Positions 38,770 to 50,010 of a stretch of 64,000 nucleotides of DNA are shown piece by piece. Every line of letters starts with the position of its first letter. The stretch's first letter is position 1. The stretch is from the NCBI GenBank assembly GCA_902779675.1, contig CACZCK010000021.1, positions 1 through 64,000 on the forward strand, given 5' to 3'. This DNA is from an uncultured Coriobacteriaceae bacterium. Its GTDB lineage: Bacteria; Actinomycetota; Coriobacteriia; Coriobacteriales; Atopobiaceae. The notes under the pieces were generated by a model. The model was not told where the DNA came from. It worked only from the letters and a program-made list of their open reading frames with translations, and made no database searches. Both the position numbers and the translations under genes were made by a program.

Positions 38770-39216
38770 CTTCTATTCAGCCCGTCCAAGTTTTGGGACG
38801 CAGTTCAACTCGGCTCCGCCCTCATCACGTCTCATGGGCAAAACGCCCAACAGCAGCAGAACGCTCGTGGCAAACGGCCAGGAAGCTCGCAAATCATGGC
38901 GCAAGGGCATTGGTGTTCACTGCCCGGAGATGGCGGCGATGTCGAGTCCGTCAATCACCTGGTACAGGACCTCGCACTCACGCGGAGACAGATCGTGGCC
39001 CTCGGCAAAACGGAGGGTTGCGTCAGCCACAAACAGACAGTCCTGCCAACCGCATACGATGATGGTATGTACGTCGCTCACGGGACTCTCCTCATGTCGT
39101 GCGCAAAGACCGGACGTCCTCATCATGCAATGCAGATGCCGTTGATAGAACGGGTGCTTCGCCCGCTGCGAGGTTGAATTCGGCCTATTCGCAGGTAGAG
39201 AGGCGCTAGCATACGT
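38770..39216. other. Sequence to the right of the IS coding region, without an intact gene
   Basis: Beyond the IS end and terminator arm, the stretch up to the next terminator contains only a decayed LuxR-like fragment (38917-39126). A GGGC-AAAA-CGCCC mini-hairpin lies near 38835. No complete gene is seen. Confidence 0.5.
38917..39126 (-). pseudogene. Truncated LuxR-type helix-turn-helix remnant
   Basis: On the minus strand, the last part of this frame reads GHDLSPRECEVLYQVIDGLD, close to the start of a LuxR helix-turn-helix (compare LSKREREVLAMVIEGMD in the nearby LuxR protein). It stops at IAAISGQ, before the recognition helix. No continuation was found in the other frames of the next 90 bases. 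It looks like a decayed regulator gene, possibly a relic of the same family as the neighbour. Confidence 0.45.
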
Positions 39217-39246
39217 AAAAGGGAGGCTCCGTTCTCGGAACCTCCC
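39217..39246 (-). terminator. Terminator of the Lys/Ala/Glu-rich protein gene
   Basis: An 11-base-pair stem with one mismatch (39221-39231 and 39236-39246) and loop TTCT is followed on the minus strand by TTTT. Confidence 0.85.
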
Positions 39247-39275
39247 CACTGTTCGATTGTATGTTTTGGACTTGC

Positions 39276-40382
39276 TTACTTGGCGACGTGGGCGTTGATG
39301 GTGTTCACGAGGCCGTCGGCGTTGATGGTGACATCGTAGTCGACACTGTCAAGGTTGGCGAGGATGGTGCAGGACTCAGCGGTCTTGTCGAGGGTCTTGA
39401 CGTACTTGTAGGACTCGGTGATCTCGGAGTTCTTGAGGGCCTTGGCCAGGAGCTCGGTACCAGCCTTGACTTCCTCGTCGGTCTCGGTCTCCTTGGTGGT
39501 CTCAGGGGTAACCTGCTCGTCGGTAGTCTCCTGCTCGGGCTCGGGCGTGACCTCAGGCTGGACCTCGGGCTCCGGCGTGGGGGTAACTTCGGGGGTAACC
39601 TCGGGCTCCGGCTCGGGGGTGACCTCGGGCTCCGGCTCGGGGGTGACCTCGGGCTCCGGCGTGGGGGTGACCTCGGGCTCCGGCGTGGGGGTGACCTGCT
39701 GCTCCTGCTTCTTGGCCTCCTCCGCCTTCTTGGCCTCCTCGGCCTTCTTGGCCTCCTCTGCCTTCTTGGCGGCCTCCTCCTTGGCCTTCTTCTCGGCGGC
39801 GGCCTTCTCTGCCGCCTTCTTCTCGGCTGCCTTCTTGGCAGCTTCCTTCTTGGCGGCCTCCTCCTTGGCCTTCTTCTCGGCTGCCTTCTTCTCCGCGGCC
39901 TTCTTAGCCTCCTCTGCCTTCTTCTCCTCTGCCTTCTTGGCAGCTTCCTTCTTGGCGGCCTCCTCCTTGGCCTTCTTCTCGGCCTCGGCCTTCTTCGCGG
40001 CCTCCGCCTTCTTGGCCTCCTCGGCCTTCTTCGCGGCCTCCGCCTTCTCGGCTGCGGCCTTCTTCTCGGCAGCAGCCTTCTCGGCGGCTGCCTTCTCCTC
40101 CGCCTTCTTGGTCTCGGCCGTGGGGGTAGTCTTGGTGCTCGCCTGCTCGGTCACCACGACGGGGTTGCTGGCGGCGGGGACCTGGGCGGACGGGACCTGG
40201 GTGGCGCCGAAGATCAGGGCGCCGGCGACTGCCAGGGAGACGATGGTGGCGGTCACGCCGCTCAGCACGGGGGCGGCTGTCTTGTGGGTGGGGGCGTTGC
40301 TCTTGAAGTCGTACATCTTGTAGCCGTCCTTCGTGGTCTCGAACGTGTTGTTGGTGTTGGTGTTGATGTGCTTTGCGCTCAT
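39276..40382 (-). CDS. TolA-like Lys/Ala/Glu-rich membrane-anchored repeat protein
   Basis: A 368-residue protein of unknown function. After about 38 polar residues comes one membrane helix (GVTATIVSLAVAGALIFGA, about 42-60), predicted to leave the rest outside the cell. Residues about 85-235 are almost only Lys, Ala and Glu in KKAEEA-type repeats, likely a long single helix as in TolA. A Pro/Glu spacer of repeated VTPEPEPE units (about 235-305) follows, then an 80-residue C-terminal domain ending in NTINAHVAK. No LPxTG sorting signal is seen. It could be a wall-spanning spacer or adhesin stalk. ATG at 40382 follows GGAAAGGA. Monocistronic, flanked by terminators. Confidence 0.8.
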   Translation of the reverse strand: MSAKHINTNTNNTFETTKDGYKMYDFKSNAPTHKTAAPVLSGVTATIVSLAVAGALIFGATQVPSAQVPAASNPVVVTEQASTKTTPTAETKKAEEKAAAEKAAAEKKAAAEKAEAAKKAEEAKKAEAAKKAEAEKKAKEEAAKKEAAKKAEEKKAEEAKKAAEKKAAEKKAKEEAAKKEAAKKAAEKKAAEKAAAEKKAKEEAAKKAEEAKKAEEAKKAEEAKKQEQQVTPTPEPEVTPTPEPEVTPEPEPEVTPEPEPEVTPEVTPTPEPEVQPEVTPEPEQETTDEQVTPETTKETETDEEVKAGTELLAKALKNSEITESYKYVKTLDKTAESCTILANLDSVDYDVTINADGLVNTINAHVAK

Positions 40383-40500
40383 TGTCGTTGTCCTTTCCGG
40401 GCGCCTTGTCTTTTCACCCTCTTGTACGCAAGGCCCGGCAGGCTCGTCTCATCGATCCCGGACCTTTTTGGACAATTTCGAAATTCGCCTCGTCGAACCA

Positions 40501-40552
40501 AGAAAAGGCCAAGCGGCCGTCCGTCCCAACTGGATCGGACAGCCGCCTGGCC
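40501..40552 (-). terminator. Terminator of carB
   Basis: A long imperfect stem (GGCCAAGCGGCCGTCCG, 40507-40523, against 40536-40552) is followed on the minus strand by TTTTCTTGG. Confidence 0.8.
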
Positions 40553-40585
40553 GTACCGTTTTCTCGAGCTACGCCGCTTGCAGCG

Positions 40586-43500
40586 CTACTTAATCTGTGC
40601 GTGGATATCCTGCAGGGCGTTGACGCCCGAGCTCTCGTGCTTGCGCATCGTAGCCACGCCGATGGCCGCAGCGCGCGCCGCCGCCATCGTGGTCATGAAC
40701 GGGATATGCGCACGGATGGACTCCTTGCGGATGTAGGAGCCATCGGTGTTGGAGGCGCCGTCACCCTGCGGCGTATTGACAATCAGGTCGATCTGGCCGT
40801 TCTTGATGGCATCGGTGATGTTGGGGCGTCCCTCGCGCTGCTTGAAGATCACCGTCGCGGGAATGTCGTGCTCGGCCAGGAAGGCAGCCGTGCCACGCGT
40901 AGCAATGATCTGGAAGCCCGCGTCGATGTAGCGCTGCGCGACCTCTGCCAGCTCGTCCTTGTTCTTGTCGGCAACCGACATGAGCACGTTACCCGCGTTG
41001 GCAAGCGGCATGCCCGTGGCCTCCTGCGACTTGACAAAGGCCTCGCCAAAGGTCGGGGCCAAGCCCAAGACCTCACCGGTCGAGCGCATCTCGGGCCCCA
41101 GAATGGGGTCGACCTCGGGGAACATGGAGAAGGGCAGCACGGCCTCCTTCACACCATAGAACGCGTAGCTGGCCTCCTTGAGGTCGGCCACCGGAGACGG
41201 ACGTCCCGTGAGCTCGCCAGTGATGGCGTCGGTTGCCACCTGCACCATCTGGATGCCGCAGACCTTGGATACCAGCGGCACCGTGCGGCTGGCGCGCGGG
41301 TTGGCCTCGATGCAGTACACCACGCCGTTCTCGATGGCGTACTGGATGTTCATGAGGCCCACCACGTGCATGCGCTCGGCGATGCGGCGCGTGTACTCCT
41401 TGATGGTGGCCAGCTGCTCGTCGGTGATGGTCACGCTCGGCAGCACGCAGGCGGAGTCGCCAGAGTGCACACCGGCCAGCTCCACGTGCTCCATGACGGC
41501 GGGCACGTAGGCGCGCGTGCCGTCGCAGATGGCGTCGGCCTCGCACTCGAGCGCATGCTGCAGGTAGCGGTCGATGAGAATGGGGCGGTCGGGCGTCACG
41601 CCGATGGCCGCCGCCATGTAGGCGCGCATGTGATCGTCGTCGAAGACGACCTCCATGCCACGGCCTCCCAGCACGTAGCTCGGACGCACCATGACCGGGT
41701 AGCCGATCTCGTGCGCGGCGTCCAGCGCCTCGTCCACGGTCACGGCCATCGCCGACTCGGGCATCGGGACCTCGAGCTTCTCCATCATGTCGCGGAACTC
41801 GTCGCGGTCCTCGGCCAGGTCGATGACCTCGGGCGTCGTGCCCAGAATGCGGCAGCCCGCGGCCTTGAGCTCGCTCGCGATGTTGAGCGGCGTCTGGCCG
41901 CCAAACTGCACGATCATGCCCAGCGGCTTCTCCTTCTCGTAGATGGAGAGCACGTCCTCGGTGGTCAGCGGCTCAAAGTAGAGCTTGTCCGAGGTGTCGT
42001 AGTCGGTGGAGACGGTCTCGGGGTTGCAGTTGACGATGATGGTCTTGAAGCCCAGTTTGCGCAGGGCGATGGCCGCATGCACGCTGCAGTAGTCAAACTC
42101 GATGCCCTGGCCGATGCGGTTGGGGCCGCCGCCCAGAATCATGACCTTGTCGCCCTCGAGTGGCTCGCTCGCGTCAGACGCGTTGTAGGTGGAGTAGTAG
42201 TACGCAGAATCGGGTGTCGAGGAGACGTGCACCTTGTCCCAGCCCTCGACCACGCCGAGTGCCGTGCGCTGCGCACGGATCACCGACTCGTCCAGACCCG
42301 TGATCTGCGCCAGGTAGCGGTCGGCAAAGCCGTCGCGCTTGGCCTGTGCGAGCATCTCGGCAGGCAGGGGCTCGCCGGGGTTGGCCTTGGCAAAGGCGAT
42401 GACCTGCTCCTCCTCAGCCACCAGCTCGGCCATCTCCTGCAGGAACTCCTGCTTGATGTGGGTGAGCGCAAACAGCTGGTCGACCGTGGCGCCCTTGCGC
42501 AGCGCCTCGTAGAGCTGGAACTGACGCTCGCTGGTGGGCGTGGAGATCAGGTCGATGAGCTGCCCCAGCGACAGGTCGTTGAAGTTCTTGGCAAAGCCCA
42601 GGCCGTAACGTCCCTGCTCGAGCGAGCGAATCGCCTTCTGGAAGGCCTCCTTGTAGGTCTTGCCGATGCTCATGACCTCGCCCACGGCGCGCATCTGGGT
42701 GCCCAGCTTGTCCTCGATGCTCTTGAACTTCTCAAAGGCCCAACGGGCGAACTTGATGACCACGTAGTCGCCGTCGGGATGGTACTGGTCAAGCGTGCCC
42801 CACTTGCCGCAGGGAATCTCGTCCAGGGTCAGGCCACTGGCCAGCATGGCGCTGATCAGCGCGATGGGGAAACCTGTTGCCTTGGAGGCCAGCGCCGAGG
42901 AACGGCTGGTACGCGGGTTGATCTCGATGATGATGTCGCGGTCGCTCACCGGGTCGTGGGCCCACTGCACGTTGGTGCCGCCGATGACCTTGACGGCGTC
43001 CACGATGCGGTAGCTCTTCTCCTGCAGGCGGTCGATGGTCTCCTGCGCGATGGTCTGCATGGGGGCCACGCAGAACGAGTCGCCGGTATGGATGCCCATC
43101 GGATCGATGTTCTCGATGGTGCAGACGGTGATCATCTTGCCGTTGGCGTCGCGCACGACCTCGAACTCGAGTTCCTCCCAGCCCAGCACCGACTCCTCGA
43201 CGAGCACCTCGTGCACGGGGCTGGCAGCCAGACCGCGGCGTACCACGGTACGCAGCTCCTCGACGTTGTACACCAGGCCGCCGCCAGTGCCGCCCATGGT
43301 GTAGGCCGGGCGCAGGACGCAGGGATACCCCAGCTCACGGGCGATGTCCACGGCCTCGTCGACGGAGTATGCCACCTTGCTGCGAGCCATCTCGATACCC
43401 AGCTCGTTCATGAGCTCCTTGAAGGCCTCGCGGTCCTCGCCGCGCTCGATGGCGTCAACCTGCACGCCGATGACCTTGACGCCGTACTTGTCGAGCACAC

Positions 43501-43816
43501 CGGTCTTGGAGAGCTCGCTCGAGAGGTTGAGCGCCGACTGTCCGCCCAGGTTGGGCAGGATGGCGTCGGGACGCTCGGCCTCGATGATGGCCTCGAGGCG
43601 CTCGATGTTAAGCGGCTCGATGTAGGTGCGATCGGCCGTGCCAGGGTCGGTCATGATGGTGGCGGGATTGGAGTTGACGAGCACGATTTCGTAGCCGAGG
43701 CTTCGCAGCGCCTTGCAGGCCTGGGTGCCCGAATAGTCAAACTCGCAGGCCTGGCCGATGATGATGGGACCAGACCCGATGATCAGTACCTTGTGGATGT
43801 CGGTGCGCTTGGGCAT
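40586..43816 (-). CDS. carB: Carbamoyl phosphate synthase large subunit
   Basis: A 1076-residue enzyme with two homologous ATP-grasp halves. The N-terminal half begins VLIIGSGPIIIGQACEFDYS and the second MILGGGPNRIGQGIEFDY. The C-terminal allosteric MGS-like domain carries GFQIIATRGTAAFLAEHDIP. It makes carbamoyl phosphate from bicarbonate, glutamine-derived ammonia and two ATP for pyrimidines and arginine. The small glutaminase subunit carA is not adjacent. The ATG at 43816 follows AAAGGAG; upstream in-frame sequence is noncoding. Confidence 0.97.
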   Translation of the reverse strand: MPKRTDIHKVLIIGSGPIIIGQACEFDYSGTQACKALRSLGYEIVLVNSNPATIMTDPGTADRTYIEPLNIERLEAIIEAERPDAILPNLGGQSALNLSSELSKTGVLDKYGVKVIGVQVDAIERGEDREAFKELMNELGIEMARSKVAYSVDEAVDIARELGYPCVLRPAYTMGGTGGGLVYNVEELRTVVRRGLAASPVHEVLVEESVLGWEELEFEVVRDANGKMITVCTIENIDPMGIHTGDSFCVAPMQTIAQETIDRLQEKSYRIVDAVKVIGGTNVQWAHDPVSDRDIIIEINPRTSRSSALASKATGFPIALISAMLASGLTLDEIPCGKWGTLDQYHPDGDYVVIKFARWAFEKFKSIEDKLGTQMRAVGEVMSIGKTYKEAFQKAIRSLEQGRYGLGFAKNFNDLSLGQLIDLISTPTSERQFQLYEALRKGATVDQLFALTHIKQEFLQEMAELVAEEEQVIAFAKANPGEPLPAEMLAQAKRDGFADRYLAQITGLDESVIRAQRTALGVVEGWDKVHVSSTPDSAYYYSTYNASDASEPLEGDKVMILGGGPNRIGQGIEFDYCSVHAAIALRKLGFKTIIVNCNPETVSTDYDTSDKLYFEPLTTEDVLSIYEKEKPLGMIVQFGGQTPLNIASELKAAGCRILGTTPEVIDLAEDRDEFRDMMEKLEVPMPESAMAVTVDEALDAAHEIGYPVMVRPSYVLGGRGMEVVFDDDHMRAYMAAAIGVTPDRPILIDRYLQHALECEADAICDGTRAYVPAVMEHVELAGVHSGDSACVLPSVTITDEQLATIKEYTRRIAERMHVVGLMNIQYAIENGVVYCIEANPRASRTVPLVSKVCGIQMVQVATDAITGELTGRPSPVADLKEASYAFYGVKEAVLPFSMFPEVDPILGPEMRSTGEVLGLAPTFGEAFVKSQEATGMPLANAGNVLMSVADKNKDELAEVAQRYIDAGFQIIATRGTAAFLAEHDIPATVIFKQREGRPNITDAIKNGQIDLIVNTPQGDGASNTDGSYIRKESIRAHIPFMTTMAAARAAAIGVATMRKHESSGVNALQDIHAQIK

Positions 43817-44096
43817 GAATGGCTCCTTTCGCCCGTACCAACGGATGCTGCGCAAAGGGGCCTCAGAAAACCCTTGTCTATACTGACAGACTACCTGCGA
43901 TGACACGCCAAATTGCAACACTACTGCAATATATACAGACTTGCTTTAGTTTGTACTCATTATTTACATCGTGACGCATGGCAACCTAACAGCAGCTCCC
44001 CTGCGATTACACCTTTGTGCTGGCGTTTTACAGAACGCCACCAGTTCTTGGACGGCTCGTGTGTATGACATACGCAGAGGTGGGCCATGGGAACAC
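43817..44096 (-). promoter_or_regulatory. carB upstream region
   Basis: This noncoding stretch (about 340 bases counting the nifJ terminator) holds the carB promoter in an AT-rich patch around 43900-43970. A perfect 7-base inverted repeat, TGGCGTT-TTACAG-AACGCCA (44021-44040), could be an operator. No PyrR or riboswitch fold could be assigned by eye, and no gene is seen. Confidence 0.4.
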
Positions 44097-44124
44097 AAAA
44101 GGGCCCCGGACAAGTCCGGGGCCC
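44097..44124 (-). terminator. Intrinsic terminator of nifJ
   Basis: A perfect 10-base-pair stem GGGCCCCGGA (44101-44110) with 44115-44124 and a 4-base loop continues on the minus strand into TTTTGTG. Confidence 0.9.
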
Positions 44125-44158
44125 TGAGGCTCAACCTATGCTGGTTGCAAGCAGAGGC

Positions 44159-47689
<3,531 letters not shown>

Positions 47690-47983
47690 ATCCTCTCCTT
47701 ATCGATACTTCCGGACCACTTGTGTCCGGTGCTTCCCCTGCACTTGCGCGGGGCGGTCCCTCTCCTTACCGCCCCAGTCAGACGACGCGCGGGGACGCGC
47801 ATCGGTGACTACCTATAGTGATAACGCATCGACACTCTATTATCCCTCAAAGATAATGCATTCGCACGAAATAAATGGGCAGTTAAATACCTGTTTTTAA
47901 GTAGGTTTTAAGATTCCGCAGGCCATGCGGCAGCTTGCCAGAGCTACGTGTTGCATTTACGAAACACGACCCCTGCCCAGTAC
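47690..47983 (-). promoter_or_regulatory. nifJ upstream region
   Basis: A 294-base noncoding region. The AT-rich part around 47820-47900 contains several -10-like hexamers on the minus strand (GATAAT, TATCAC), but no unique -35 partner stands out. No other gene is seen. Confidence 0.4.
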
Positions 47984-48640
47984 CTAATGAGTGCGCTCCA
48001 GCAGGCGCTGGTAGCCTTCCCGCATGCGCCTGCCATGCTGGCCCTGCGCGTCGGCGGCGGGAACAACGCCATACTCGTCTGAGACCAGAAACGCCTCGTC
48101 GAACTCGAGGGCGCCGGCGAGTGCATCGTGCGCCAGACCCTCGCGCCGGGCCACGCCCAGGCCAAGCGTCTGGGCCAGCTGACCCACCAGCGACGCCGCC
48201 CCCGACGCCGCGCAGCCGTCGCCCGGGTCCCACAGCAGCACGTCTCCCCGGGCGAGCCACAGGGTCTCAGGCGCGACGCCCGTCTGCTCGGCCTCGGCCT
48301 GCGCGTTTGCCGCCCGCAGAGCGAGCGCCGCCAGCGATGCGTCGGCAAGCTCCTCGAAGGGCCCGACCGTCATGGCGGCCCGACCCTCCGTGTCCACGAT
48401 GAGCATGAGCACGCCATCGGGATACCGCACGGCCCCCTGGTCGAGGTTCCACTCGATGTGCTGCTTGGCCCAGGCAGCCAGCTCGGTGGTCACCTTGGCC
48501 CCGTTGACCGTACGCGCGAGCAAGGCCCTCAGATGGCGGTTCTCGATGGGAAGGCGCCGGTTGGCCAAACGCCACCGGCACACCAGGGCTGGGTCACCCA
48601 GCTCGAAGTCCAGCATGTCCGTCGCCTTGTCGCGTCCCAC
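47984..48640 (-). CDS. Uncharacterised protein with weak class-IV aminotransferase resemblance
   Basis: A 218-residue cytosolic protein. The second half (LWLARGDVLLWDP, then a Gly-rich turn, LVGQLAQTLGLGVARREG and LEFDEAFLVSDEYGVVPAA) follows the pattern of class IV (D-amino acid/branched-chain) aminotransferases. In those, a GSxSNxF segment and an xEAFLTGTAxxVxPV strand bind PLP. Here the chain is shorter and no catalytic Lys is evident, so it may be a non-catalytic relative or only a chance resemblance. GTG at 48640 follows GGGAGG. It is upstream of nifJ and downstream of carbamate kinase, all leftward. Confidence 0.45.
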   Translation of the reverse strand: MGRDKATDMLDFELGDPALVCRWRLANRRLPIENRHLRALLARTVNGAKVTTELAAWAKQHIEWNLDQGAVRYPDGVLMLIVDTEGRAAMTVGPFEELADASLAALALRAANAQAEAEQTGVAPETLWLARGDVLLWDPGDGCAASGAASLVGQLAQTLGLGVARREGLAHDALAGALEFDEAFLVSDEYGVVPAADAQGQHGRRMREGYQRLLERTH

Positions 48641-48707
48641 GTGCGCCTCCCTTTTCTCGCGGATACCTAGGGTAGCGCATATGGGACAAGGGGAGCCCAG
48701 GCAGACA

Positions 48708-48740
48708 AGAAAAGGGCCGCAGCGTGTGCCGCGGCCCTTC
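48708..48740 (-). terminator. Terminator of carbamate kinase gene
   Basis: A 9-10 base-pair stem (AAGGGCCGC, 48712-48720, with 48731-48739) leads on the minus strand into TTTTCTTGT. Confidence 0.85.
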
Positions 48741-48774
48741 CACTGGAGAGGAGAAACTCAGAGGAGCTGCCCGC

Positions 48775-49737
48775 TTACATGTGAATGCGGGTGCCAGAGA
48801 GGCCGGCGATGGCCTCGGCGGCCTTCTCGAGGCTGCCGATGATGCAGGTGCGGCCAGGACGGCTCTCGACGAACTTGATGGCCGCGCGGACCTTGGGCTC
48901 CATGGAGCCCTTGCCAAACTGGCCGGCGTCGGCGTACTCGCGAGCCTGCTCGGCGGTGATGTCGGTGAGGTCCTGCTGGTCGGGCTTGCCAAAGTTGATG
49001 GCCACGTGGTCGACAGCGGTCAGCAGCACCAGCATGTCGGCGCGGCAGTCCTCGGCGAGCAGCTCGCCGGCCATGTCCTTGTCGATGACGGCTGCGACGC
49101 CCTTGTAAGCGCCCTTGTCGTTGTAGTCGCGCACCACAGGCACGCCGCCGCCACCGCAGGCGATGACGATGAACTCGTCGTCAAGCAGGTTGATGATGGA
49201 GTCGGCCTCGACGATCTTGCGGGGGATGGGGCTGGCCACGACGCGGCGATAGCCACGGCCGGAGTCCTCGACCAGAGTCCAGTCGGGATGCTCGGCCTTC
49301 TCGGCGGCAGCCTGCTCCTGGCTCATGAAGACGCCGATGGGCTTGGTGGGGTTGAGGAACGCGGGATCGTCGGGGTCGACCTCGATCTGGGTCACGACGG
49401 TGGCCACGTGCCAACGCTTGTAGGCCTTGTGCATGGCAACACCGATAGCCTGCTGCAGGTGGTAGCCGATGTAGCCCTGGCTCATGGCGCCGCACTCGGG
49501 CAGGTCGATCTTGGGGTACTTGGGGTCGACGCTGTTGGCGGTGGCGAAGGCGTTCTGGATCATGCCGACCTGCGGGCCATTGCCGTGGGTAATGATGATC
49601 TCGTTGCCCATCTCGATAACCTTGAGCAGGGTCGGGGCAGCGTCACGAACGCGCTTGATCTGCTCCTCGGGGGTGTCGCCGAGAGCGTTGCCGCCCAGTG
49701 CGATGACCACGCGGTCGGGGGACTCGAACTTGGCCAT
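48775..49737 (-). CDS. arcC: Carbamate kinase
   Basis: A 320-residue amino-acid-kinase-family enzyme that transfers phosphate from carbamoyl phosphate to ADP, releasing ammonia and CO2. It has VVIALGGNALG at the N-terminus, ITHGNGPQVG, ACGGGGVPVV, AVIDKDMAGELLA and the C-terminal GKGSMEPKVRAA. It is the ATP-forming step shared by the arginine and agmatine deiminase routes, both partly present in the window but more than 12 kb away. ATG at 49737 follows GGAGAG. Monocistronic, with a terminator after it. Confidence 0.96.
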   Translation of the reverse strand: MAKFESPDRVVIALGGNALGDTPEEQIKRVRDAAPTLLKVIEMGNEIIITHGNGPQVGMIQNAFATANSVDPKYPKIDLPECGAMSQGYIGYHLQQAIGVAMHKAYKRWHVATVVTQIEVDPDDPAFLNPTKPIGVFMSQEQAAAEKAEHPDWTLVEDSGRGYRRVVASPIPRKIVEADSIINLLDDEFIVIACGGGGVPVVRDYNDKGAYKGVAAVIDKDMAGELLAEDCRADMLVLLTAVDHVAINFGKPDQQDLTDITAEQAREYADAGQFGKGSMEPKVRAAIKFVESRPGRTCIIGSLEKAAEAIAGLSGTRIHM

Positions 49738-49903
49738 AGTTCTCTCCATTCTTTACACGTCCGCATGCGTCTTCACCCAATCAGAAAGCATGCGGCCAAT
49801 GATATGACTGCTTAAATCCTATGCCCTCCAAGCCCCTCTATATATTGGATTCTGCAAACGGTCATTTTTCCGTTTCTAAAGGTAGTTTAGTTCGGTTGAG
49901 TTC

Positions 49904-49925
49904 ATTGAATCGTATAATATTCAAT
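49904..49925. promoter_or_regulatory. Palindrome over a TATAAT between carbamate kinase and gluQ genes
   Basis: A perfect inverted repeat ATTGAAT-N8-ATTCAAT spans a TATAAT at 49913-49918 in a very AT-rich stretch between two divergent genes. TGAAT/ATTCA half-sites are also those of ArgR boxes, but the spacing is wider than the usual 4-base gap. A repressor bound here could occlude promoters in both directions. Confidence 0.5.
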
Positions 49926-50010
49926 TAATATGTATAGAACTGTATAGCTCAGAGCATAATGTCGTGCTCTCCGCCCCGAGGCCTCAGACCAAAAGGCATA
50001 CCATGGTCCC

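Larger units (their letters stand above)
37355..38807 (+). mobile_element. IS3-family (IS150-like) insertion sequence, apparently intact
   Basis: The 1453-base element is bounded by 24-base imperfect inverted repeats (37355-37378 and 38784-38807, 20 of 24 matching). They start TGAACTGC and end GCAGTTCA, and the element is flanked by a 3-base duplication ACT (37352-37354 and 38808-38810). It encodes overlapping OrfA and OrfB in the -1 arrangement of the IS3 family, with a complete DDE triad. Both ends, both frames and the target duplication are preserved, which suggests a recent and possibly active copy. Confidence 0.93.
37338..38825 (+). other. LuxR-gene terminator split by an IS insertion
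   Basis: The two IS flanks rejoin into one hairpin. ATGAGGGCGG (37338-37347) and CCGCCCTCAT (38816-38825) are perfect complements, and with one target copy removed they enclose a 12-base loop. The left half lies 33 bases after the LuxR stop. The insertion therefore separated the arms of the presumed terminator by about 1.45 kb. Confidence 0.8.

Noticed and set aside
39590..40120. CRISPR array or DNA satellite in the repeat-rich stretch
   Set aside because: The repeats are in-frame codon repeats (KKAEEA and VTPEPEPE units) without spacers; they are protein-level low complexity.
40586..43816. A carAB operon
   Set aside because: No carA frame is found on either side; both flanks are noncoding or unrelated.
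40373..43903. A 1176-residue open frame on the plus strand
   Set aside because: It is the complement of carB, kept open by GC-rich codon use. Its composition (His, Val, Asp and Leu rich) is typical of antisense shadows, and it has no ribosome-binding site or motif.
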